Assembly (NCBI GenBank): GCA_029935255.1
Contig: JAOZKS010000005.1
Coordinates: 8,443 to 19,372 of the forward strand
Length of the DNA stretch: 10,930 nt
DNA from: Pontiella sp.
Lineage (GTDB): Bacteria; Verrucomicrobiota; Kiritimatiellia; Kiritimatiellales; Pontiellaceae
Direction of reading: 5' to 3'
Part shown: positions 5,393 through 10,930 of the stretch, piece by piece
Layout of the letters: each line of letters begins with the position of its first letter
Position numbering within the stretch: the first letter of the stretch is position 1
The notes under the pieces: generated by a model
What the model was told of the DNA's origin: nothing
What the model saw: the letters and a program-made list of their open reading frames with translations, nothing else
Database searches by the model: none
Made by a program: the position numbers and the translations under genes

Positions 5393-6484
5393 ATGCACGA
5401 CGAATTGAAGATGAAGATGGAGGCCTTCCGCGAAAAGCTTGTGGAAATGAAGGGCTATCTGGAAATTGATGCCAAGCGCGCAGATCTTGATGCGCTGGAG
5501 ACCGCCGCCACTGATCCGGAATTCTGGAACGATCAGAATAAGGCGCAGGTGAATATCGCCGCCGCGAAACAACTGAAGTTGGTGCTGGACCCTTTCGATG
5601 CCATCTCCGCCGGGCTCGACGACGCGGAGGTGATGCTGGAGCTGGCGGAGGCCGGTGAGGAGGACGCGCTGGCGGAAGCGGTTTCCGAACTTGAAAAGGT
5701 GGAGGAGGGATTCCAGTCGTTGGAAATGCAGTCGCTCCTCGGTGAAGAATTTGATGGTAATGGGGCTTACCTGACGTTGCACGCGGGCGCGGGGGGCACG
5801 GAAAGCTGCGACTGGGCGGATATGCTTTATCGCATGTTCACGCGCTACGCCGAGCGCAAGGATTTCAAGACCCAGATCATGGATTATCAGGCGGGCGACG
5901 AGGCGGGCATCAAGAGTGTGTCGGTGTTGATTACCGGGCCGTATGCCTATGGCTTGCTGAAGTCCGAGCGCGGGGTGCATCGGTTGGTGCGCATTAGCCC
6001 GTTCGATTCGCAGTCTCGTCGGCATACTTCATTCGTGGCGGCGGATGTTACGCCGGAGATCGACGACGATATTGAAATTGAAATCATCGAATCGGACTTG
6101 CGCATCGATACCTATCGCGCGCAGGGCGCGGGCGGACAGCACGTGAACACGACCGACTCGGCCGTGCGCATTGTTCACTTGCCGACCGGTACGGTGGTGC
6201 AGTGTCAGGCAGAGCGTTCGCAGCACAAGAACAAAGCCGCGGCAATGAAAATGCTCAAGGCACGGCTTTATGAAAGGGAGCAGGACTTGAAACGTCAGGC
6301 GGTTGACCAGCTCTATGGAGACAAAGGGGAAATTGCCTGGGGATCGCAGATCCGTTCGTACGTGATGCAACCTTACACGATGGTGAAAGACCACCGTACG
6401 GACGAGCAGGTTGGGAACGTTCAGGGGGTGCTGGACGGAAACATCGATCCGTTCATCGAAGCCTATTTAAAGAAGAGTCGTTAA
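5393..6484 (+). CDS. prfB: Peptide chain release factor 2 (RF2), no programmed frameshift
   Basis: RF2 recognises UGA and UAA stop codons on the ribosome and triggers release of the finished protein. The 363-aa product is close to the usual length and complete: an N-terminal helical domain, the stop-codon-reading tripeptide Ser-Pro-Phe (residues 202-204, RISPFDSQSRR), and the catalytic GGQ (247-249) in AQGAGGQHVNTTDSAVRI. SPF rather than the PxT of RF1 fixes the assignment as prfB. In many bacteria an in-frame UGA near codon 26 requires a +1 shift; here the matching site reads GGC TAT CTG GAA (5453-5464) with no UGA, so translation is continuous. ATG 5393 has AGGA at 5384-5387. The stop overlaps trpC as TAATG. 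Confidence 0.97.
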   Translation: MHDELKMKMEAFREKLVEMKGYLEIDAKRADLDALETAATDPEFWNDQNKAQVNIAAAKQLKLVLDPFDAISAGLDDAEVMLELAEAGEEDALAEAVSELEKVEEGFQSLEMQSLLGEEFDGNGAYLTLHAGAGGTESCDWADMLYRMFTRYAERKDFKTQIMDYQAGDEAGIKSVSVLITGPYAYGLLKSERGVHRLVRISPFDSQSRRHTSFVAADVTPEIDDDIEIEIIESDLRIDTYRAQGAGGQHVNTTDSAVRIVHLPTGTVVQCQAERSQHKNKAAAMKMLKARLYEREQDLKRQAVDQLYGDKGEIAWGSQIRSYVMQPYTMVKDHRTDEQVGNVQGVLDGNIDPFIEAYLKKSR

Positions 6485-7263
6485 TGAATATTCTGGAACA
6501 GATCATTGCTGACAAACGCATTGAGGTGGAGGGGTTGAAGGCACTCCAGCCCTTGGAGGATATGCGGGCAATAGTTTCGGGTGTTGAAAAAGGGCCGAAT
6601 TTTATGGATGCATTGCGCAGTGCACCGATGGGGTTGATTGCAGAAGTAAAGCGGCGGTCGCCTTCGGCCGGGCTGATTCGCGATCCGTTTGATCCGGTAG
6701 CGATTGCGAAGGAATACGAGACCCATGGCGCCCACGCGGTTTCCTGCCTGATGGACGGGAAATATTTTGGTGGCGGGGCTGCGGATTTTTCTGCGGTTCG
6801 AAGTGCGATCGAACTCCCGATGCTTTATAAGGAGTTTGTGATCGATCCATGGCAGATTGCCCACGCGAAGGTGATGGGTGCTTCGGCCGTACTCTTGATT
6901 GTCGGTGCGCTGACAGATGCGGAGCTGCTTTCTTTTATCCTGGAGGTTCATGCCTTGGACCTCCAGCCGTTGGTGGAAGTGCATGATCGAGAAGAAATGC
7001 AGCGGGCCATCGATGCTGGGGCGGGTTGCATTGGAATCAACAACCGTAATTTAAAAACGTTTGCAACGACGCTGGACACGACCTATGAATTGAAGGAAAT
7101 GGCTCCGGAGAATTGTACGTTGGTGAGCGAGAGCGGCATCAAGACCCCGGAGGATGTTGCGAGTCTGAAGGCGGCCGGAGCGCACGCCATTCTGGTGGGT
7201 GAAAGTTTGTTGCGCGAACCCTCTCCGGGGAATGCCGCGCGGCGATTAATGGAGCTGGTTTAA
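6484..7263 (+). CDS. trpC: Indole-3-glycerol-phosphate synthase
   Basis: A cytoplasmic (beta/alpha)8-barrel enzyme that closes the ring of carboxyphenylamino-deoxyribulose phosphate to give indole-3-glycerol phosphate in tryptophan synthesis. The 259-aa product is a normal single-domain length (no fused TrpF). Catalytic residues are present: Glu54, Lys56 and Ser59 in EVKRRSPS, Lys116 in LYKEFV, Glu165 in LVEVHD, Asn186 in GINNRNL, and Glu216/Ser217 in SESGI. The phosphate site near the end reads ILVGESLL. Its ATG shares one base with the prfB stop (TAATG), so it is probably coupled. No other trp gene lies in the window: it is a lone trpC between a translation factor and a pilus-like cluster, with only 2 nt to the next start. 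Confidence 0.97.
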   Translation: MNILEQIIADKRIEVEGLKALQPLEDMRAIVSGVEKGPNFMDALRSAPMGLIAEVKRRSPSAGLIRDPFDPVAIAKEYETHGAHAVSCLMDGKYFGGGAADFSAVRSAIELPMLYKEFVIDPWQIAHAKVMGASAVLLIVGALTDAELLSFILEVHALDLQPLVEVHDREEMQRAIDAGAGCIGINNRNLKTFATTLDTTYELKEMAPENCTLVSESGIKTPEDVASLKAAGAHAILVGESLLREPSPGNAARRLMELV

Positions 7264-7265
7264 CG

Positions 7266-8726
7266 TTGAAACCGAGACGGTTCATTGCAGTTGAGATTGG
7301 CGCGGACGGCATCAAGCTGGCCGAATTTTCGCGGCATGCCTCGGGCGAAATCGAACTGCTGGATCATGGTGAGGCCGTGTTCGAGGCCGGTCCGCAGATG
7401 GAGATGGCACAAGAAGCGCGGGTGGCCATCTCCCTCAAGCGCCTGTTGGATGAAAAGAACATGACGGCACATTCGGTTGCGATTGCCCTCGAAGGGCAAT
7501 CGGCTTTTTTCCGGTCGGTGAAGCTTCCTCCGGTTTTGGCGGACAAGCAGGAGCAGACCATTCGGCACGAGGCGGTGCAGAATATTCCTTTCCCGATCAA
7601 CGAGGTGGTGTGGGATTTCCATCGGGTTGGTTGGGAGGACATGGAGCCCGAGGTTCTGCTGGTTGCGGTGAAAGCGGATCTGGCCGGCGGCATGGCCCAT
7701 GCCGTTGGGGCGGCGGGACTATCTCCTGAGATCATCGATGTTGCGCCGATTGCATTGGCTAACGCCGTACATTATAATTATCCGGAGCTTACGGAGCCGG
7801 TTCTTATTGTCGGCATGGGTTCGCGAACGTCGAACCTTGTATTCATAGACGGCGAACGCACGTTCTTTCGAAATATTCCCGTATCCGGAAAAATGCTGGA
7901 TCGGCTGGGTCGGGAGATTGACCAATCCATTGCATTCTATTGCAAGCAACAGCATGGCCAACCGCCGAAGCGGGTATTGCTTGCCGGTGAATCGAATGGG
8001 GAGGGGAGCCTTGAACACCAGCTTTCCGAGCGGTTGGAGATGCCGGTTGAAAGGCTTGATCCGTTACGAAAGATTGCGTGTGGCTCCGCAGTGAAGGCCG
8101 ACGGGCTGGGTGTGCTGGTGGGCATGGCGGTGCGCATGGCGGCTTCCTGTGCGGTCGAGATTAATTTGGTTCCAGAGGCCCTTCGGAAGAAGCTACATTT
8201 TCAACGAAGAGAGCCTTTGATGGTCGCCGGTCTTCTTTTCTTGGTGTTGGTTGTCGGTACATGGGCGGCGGGGTTATCGAGGTTGACAGGGCTGGTTCGG
8301 CAGGAGGCCGTCGAGGTGGCGTTACGAGTTGATGCGTTGGAAGAGGCCGAGCAACGGCTTGTCCCGTTGGAGCGGACGATTGCCGGATTCGAACGGCGGG
8401 GACAGGTGTATAGCGAGGCCATCGAGCGAAGAACAGTATGGCTTGAGGCATTGATCGAACTGCGCGCGTGTTTGCCGGAAGGGATGTTTCTTTCTGCAAC
8501 GGAGCCTTTGCGGGATGGAGTCGTGCTGACCGGGTTGCGCATTACGGTGGTTAGCTATCTTGACAAGGAACCCGAGGGTGAGGATGCGGTTGTGCTGTTG
8601 CGCGACCGTTTGCGTGCAAGCCGTTGGTTTGGCGAAGGCACAAAAGTGGTTAGACGCCCGACGAAGAAGTTGTTTGCGCGAAGTTTCGAGATCGACGTTG
8701 TTCTTGAGGAGCCCGCAAGTCGATGA
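7266..8726 (+). CDS. PilM-like actin-fold protein fused to a PilN-like membrane domain (Amuc_1101-type)
   Basis: Residues 1 to about 295 form an actin-like PilM domain: FIAVEIGADGIKLAEF as the first nucleotide-binding strand, IVGMGSRTSNLVFIDG as the second, and later VLLAGESNGEG. At residue 299 the sequence becomes PilN-like: INLVPEALRKK, a membrane segment (about 317-338), a helical coiled-coil-like stretch (about 340-390), then a small periplasmic domain to 486. In canonical type IV pili PilM is a separate cytoplasmic protein that binds the INLLP tail of PilN, so this fusion joins both partners in one chain. The start is TTG 7266, needed to include the first beta strand; GGAG (7251-7254) lies 11 nt upstream. 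The stop overlaps the next gene as ATGA. The order matches, from memory, the Akkermansia Amuc_1101 locus. Confidence 0.85.
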   Translation: MKPRRFIAVEIGADGIKLAEFSRHASGEIELLDHGEAVFEAGPQMEMAQEARVAISLKRLLDEKNMTAHSVAIALEGQSAFFRSVKLPPVLADKQEQTIRHEAVQNIPFPINEVVWDFHRVGWEDMEPEVLLVAVKADLAGGMAHAVGAAGLSPEIIDVAPIALANAVHYNYPELTEPVLIVGMGSRTSNLVFIDGERTFFRNIPVSGKMLDRLGREIDQSIAFYCKQQHGQPPKRVLLAGESNGEGSLEHQLSERLEMPVERLDPLRKIACGSAVKADGLGVLVGMAVRMAASCAVEINLVPEALRKKLHFQRREPLMVAGLLFLVLVVGTWAAGLSRLTGLVRQEAVEVALRVDALEEAEQRLVPLERTIAGFERRGQVYSEAIERRTVWLEALIELRACLPEGMFLSATEPLRDGVVLTGLRITVVSYLDKEPEGEDAVVLLRDRLRASRWFGEGTKVVRRPTKKLFARSFEIDVVLEEPASR

Positions 8727-9712
8727 ATGTGCGTAACCATCCGGTATTGGTGGCTGGCGGGGGAGCCTGCGCGGTTCTGCTGCTGTTCGCTTTGGTTTTT
8801 CTGTTTCGCAGCCATTCAGACTACCGCCGACAGACGGTTGCGCTGGAGACGCTCTATCACCGCCTCGCCGAGCTAAACACGCGCAACCCCTTTCCTTCAT
8901 CGGGAAACGAGGTTCAGATGGAGAAAAATCTGGGGCAAATTGAGTTTCATGTGGGCGAGCTGGCTGCTCGGCTGGCGCGCGACCCTTTCCCGCTGGATGC
9001 CGTCGAGGCGGCCGATTTTTCAGCTAGAGCGCAGGGGGTGATTGAGCGTTTCCAAAAGCGTGCCGATGGGGCTGGCATTGTTTTGCCGGATCGTCTGGAG
9101 GTTGGCTTTGCACAATATGCCAGTGGCGGCGCGGTTCCCGCCGCCGAGGATGTGCCGCGATTGACCCGCCAACTCTATTCCGTTGAAAGGGTGGCTGATG
9201 TGCTGGCCCGAAGCGGTGTCCATTCCATCGAAATGCTTTCGCGCGATCTTTTTGAATCGGAATCCGATCCTGTGCCGGAGATGCGCGACCGCCGCCGAGG
9301 CCGTCGGAATGCTTCTATTTCTGTTCCGATGAGATCCATTCGGGAGGTGGCTTCGGTCGTGCACCCGGAGGGGTTATACTATATCGAGCGCATCGGGGTT
9401 GGCTTTACCGCAAGGGAGGATGGGGTGTGGCGCGTGCTCGACTTGTTTGCATCTGCACCCCACTTCATGGTTGTGACGAGTTATTCGCATGTAACTCAGA
9501 CGAAGATTCTTTCATATAACCCCGAAGCGGTGAAGCGGGGCGGCGAGGGAATCGATGAAACTCTTAAGTTCCTATCCACCGGTGTTTTGGCAGGGAGTAC
9601 GGCGTTGTCGCGTCCGGAACGACTGATCGCGGGCAATGAACTTATTCATGTTTCGCTGGTGGTGGAGGTTTATAATTTTGAACCGCTGGCAGAGGGGGGG
9701 GCGACTCCATGA
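8723..9712 (+). CDS. Amuc_1100-like pilus-associated membrane protein
   Basis: A 329-aa protein with a short cytoplasmic end, one membrane segment (about 8-28) and a periplasmic remainder, the layout of PilN/PilO-type proteins. From memory it lines up with Akkermansia Amuc_1100: a helix with MEKNLGQIEFHVGELAARL, then a helix ending in a GIVLPD-like strand, VGFAQYASGGAVPAA, a helix with LARSGVHSIEML, a central Arg-rich linker (about 190-205), and a last strand IHVSLVVEVYNFEPLA. Amuc_1100 is known as a surface-accessible, immune-active protein from a pilus-like locus, and its fold resembles PilN/PilO/GspL. The family call is from remembered sequence, not a search. ATGA overlaps at both ends indicate strong coupling. 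No Cys or lipobox is seen. Confidence 0.72.
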   Translation: MNVRNHPVLVAGGGACAVLLLFALVFLFRSHSDYRRQTVALETLYHRLAELNTRNPFPSSGNEVQMEKNLGQIEFHVGELAARLARDPFPLDAVEAADFSARAQGVIERFQKRADGAGIVLPDRLEVGFAQYASGGAVPAAEDVPRLTRQLYSVERVADVLARSGVHSIEMLSRDLFESESDPVPEMRDRRRGRRNASISVPMRSIREVASVVHPEGLYYIERIGVGFTAREDGVWRVLDLFASAPHFMVVTSYSHVTQTKILSYNPEAVKRGGEGIDETLKFLSTGVLAGSTALSRPERLIAGNELIHVSLVVEVYNFEPLAEGGATP

Positions 9713-10710
9713 ACAAGGGTGGGAAAATTTCATTAAGCCCGGAGGGAGCGGTGCTGGGAATCGTGCTGTTGGTGTGGGTCGGGTCGGTTGTTCTCGTGTC
9801 ACGCAATATCATTGCGGCTCGCAGGGTACTCGCAGCCGGAGAGTGGTTGAATCCCGGGCAGATACATGTAACGGAACCGGCAGACTGCCGGGCGTTGGAA
9901 TCGGCAGTGCATATTGTGGAGGAATCCGTGCAATCCGGCCGGGCGGGCAATGGGTTTTTGGCCAGCCCGTTGCGTGTGGTCGCCATTGGCAGTGCCTTTC
10001 CAATCCCCTACGAAGCGGAGGTTTGTCCTTTTTCAAAGATACCCCAGCCGGCCATGAACCAACTGGATCGTGATGGCGATGGCATGACGGATGAATGGGA
10101 AAATAAATATGGCTTGGATCGATACAATATTGCCGATGCGTTGTTCGATCTGGATGAAGATGGCTTTACCAACCGGGAAGAGTTTAACGCGGGAACCGAT
10201 CCCTCCGAGGGCGGACAGCACCCTCCCTACATCACTAAAATGCGATTTATCGGGCGAAAAGATATTTCGTTTCCTCTGGTTTTTAAGAGTGTAAGTGAAC
10301 TCTCTGATGGACGGAAAGTGTTTCAGATCAATACTCCCGCCGATGGGAAAACCTATTTTAGGGGACTGGAGGAATCCGTGGAAGGGTTTGTTATTAAAGG
10401 ATATATGCCGAGCATTGACGGAGGGAAGGACCAGTTAGTCGTCATGTTGGGAAGTGGTGAAATCAAGCTTCCAAGGGGCGAAAAAGTGCTGGACCCAGAA
10501 AGTAAGGGTGAGTTGATTAATATGCTTGATCGCAGTTCGGAAATCGTTACTATGGGCGCGTTATTATATTTGTATAGTGATAGGTACACCGTCCTTGGTG
10601 TGTATTCGGATAAGGTAACTGTCCGAGATCATGAAACCGGGAAAGTGTTCGATGTTGTTGGTTTTGCCGATGGGGAGCGCGATGCGTTGTTCAGAGGATT
10701 TGAAGAATAG
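9709..10710 (+). CDS. Amuc_1099-like pilus-system protein with Asp-rich calcium motif
   Basis: A 333-aa protein whose ATG overlaps the previous stop (ATGA). Residues about 13-31 form a membrane anchor, placing the rest in the periplasm. Residues 120-165 contain a thrombospondin-3/EF-hand-like pair: DRDGDGMTDEWE (from Asp120) and DLDEDGFTNREEFNAGTDP (147-165), with regularly spaced Asp suited to binding calcium. The remainder (about 170-333) appears beta-rich (ITKMRFIGRKDISFPLVFK, YTVLGVYSDKVTVRDHETG) and may be a PilP-like domain linking inner-membrane proteins to a secretin; that is inference. Its place between the Amuc_1100-like gene and an exported protein matches Amuc_1099 in Akkermansia as I recall it. 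The last ~450 bases are more AT-rich than the genes upstream. Confidence 0.7.
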   Translation: MNKGGKISLSPEGAVLGIVLLVWVGSVVLVSRNIIAARRVLAAGEWLNPGQIHVTEPADCRALESAVHIVEESVQSGRAGNGFLASPLRVVAIGSAFPIPYEAEVCPFSKIPQPAMNQLDRDGDGMTDEWENKYGLDRYNIADALFDLDEDGFTNREEFNAGTDPSEGGQHPPYITKMRFIGRKDISFPLVFKSVSELSDGRKVFQINTPADGKTYFRGLEESVEGFVIKGYMPSIDGGKDQLVVMLGSGEIKLPRGEKVLDPESKGELINMLDRSSEIVTMGALLYLYSDRYTVLGVYSDKVTVRDHETGKVFDVVGFADGERDALFRGFEE

Positions 10711-10786
10711 GGTAATTAATTGTTGGTAAATGCTGCCCGCGGACCCTGATAAACTCGTGGTGCATGCAGTATTTAAAATTAGAAGT

Positions 10787-10793
10787 AGGGGGA
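10787..10793 (+). promoter_or_regulatory. Ribosome binding site deciding the GTG start at 10800
   Basis: AGGGGGA lies 6 nt before GTG 10800 and is one of the better Shine-Dalgarno matches in the window. It supports GTG 10800 over the in-frame ATG at 10764, which would put 12 extra, partly charged residues in front of the signal peptide and has no good ribosome site. Confidence 0.65.
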
Positions 10794-10799
10794 AGAAAA

Positions 10800-10930
10800 G
10801 TGATTAAAACCTATATTTCAGCTTTGTTGATAGTGCTTCTGGCTGGAGCACAAGGGATTCGCGCCGAAGATAGCCTGGACGATGTTTTTGCTCAGTTGGA
10901 TGCTGCTGATGGCGGGAGTCCTGCCGAAGT
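10800..10930 (+). CDS. Exported protein, N-terminal part; probable Amuc_1098/PilQ-type secretin
   Basis: The frame runs off the right edge, so only 43 full codons are visible. They begin with a signal peptide: a Lys near the start (MIKTYISALL), a hydrophobic core (IVLLAGAQ) and a cleavage site GIRA before EDSLDDVFAQLDAADGG. The start is GTG 10800, with AGGGGGA at 10787-10793. No secretin motif is visible, so the identification rests on gene order: in the Akkermansia locus, as I recall it, the gene after Amuc_1099 is Amuc_1098, a type IV pilus outer-membrane secretin. An 89-bp gap separates it from the upstream gene with no clear terminator, so it may share the same transcript or have its own promoter. 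Confidence 0.6.
   Translation, partial: MIKTYISALLIVLLAGAQGIRAEDSLDDVFAQLDAADGGSPAE

Noticed and set aside
5375..6025. 216-codon minus-strand open frame opposite prfB
   Set aside because: The plus strand encodes a complete, motif-bearing RF2; the antisense frame is a codon-bias shadow.
10720..10753. Possible promoter TTGTTG / GATAAA before the exported protein at 10800
   Set aside because: Spacing of 22 nt is too long and both boxes are weak matches, so it is not reported as a feature.
10764..10799. Upstream in-frame ATG (10764) for the exported protein
   Set aside because: It has no good ribosome site and would bury the signal peptide behind 12 extra residues; GTG 10800 has a strong site.

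Overview
The window looks like chromosomal DNA from a PVC-superphylum bacterium, most likely Verrucomicrobiota/Kiritimatiellota. This is inferred from three things: a PilM-like gene followed by genes that match, from memory, the Akkermansia Amuc_1100, Amuc_1099 and Amuc_1098 families in the same order; secreted proteins with Asp-rich thrombospondin-type-3-like calcium motifs (DxDGMxDxWE...AGTxP); and a secreted SUMF1-fold protein with Verrucomicrobia-style beta-domains. No database search was possible. All genes are on the + strand and tightly packed, with ATGA, TAATG or TGATG stop/start overlaps.

Layout. (1) 1-356: 3' end of a Lys/Ala/Pro/Val-only, histone H1-like tail, then a clear intrinsic terminator (378-407). 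(2) 469-4921: a four-gene run of nrdR (ribonucleotide reductase repressor), a 224-aa protein of unknown function, lnt (apolipoprotein N-acyltransferase) and a secreted multidomain SUMF1-like protein that lacks the formylglycine-enzyme cysteines. (3) 4922-5392: a 471-bp gene-free stretch with decayed repeats, small hairpins, a weak terminator and a probable promoter. (4) 5393-10710: a five-gene run of prfB (peptide release factor 2, without the programmed frameshift), trpC (indole-3-glycerol-phosphate synthase), a fused PilM-PilN-like protein, an Amuc_1100-like membrane protein, and an Amuc_1099-like membrane protein with an embedded calcium-binding-type motif. (5) 10800-end: start of an exported protein, by position probably the Amuc_1098-like/PilQ-type secretin.

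How the genes fit together. The 3' half encodes a non-canonical type IV pilus or type II secretion-like envelope machine: a cytoplasmic actin-like platform fused to its inner-membrane partner, two single-pass periplasmic proteins, and probably an outer-membrane secretin. It is co-transcribed with two housekeeping genes. The 5' half mixes regulation (nrdR), lipoprotein maturation (lnt) and a secreted protein. The secreted SUMF1-like protein and the Amuc_1099-like pilus protein carry the same type of Asp-rich motif.

Most worth a second look: the pilus-like cluster and its domain fusion, the shared calcium motif and the candidate C-terminal attachment module, a 16-bp tandem duplication exactly at the orf224/lnt junction, and the repeat-bearing intergenic region.
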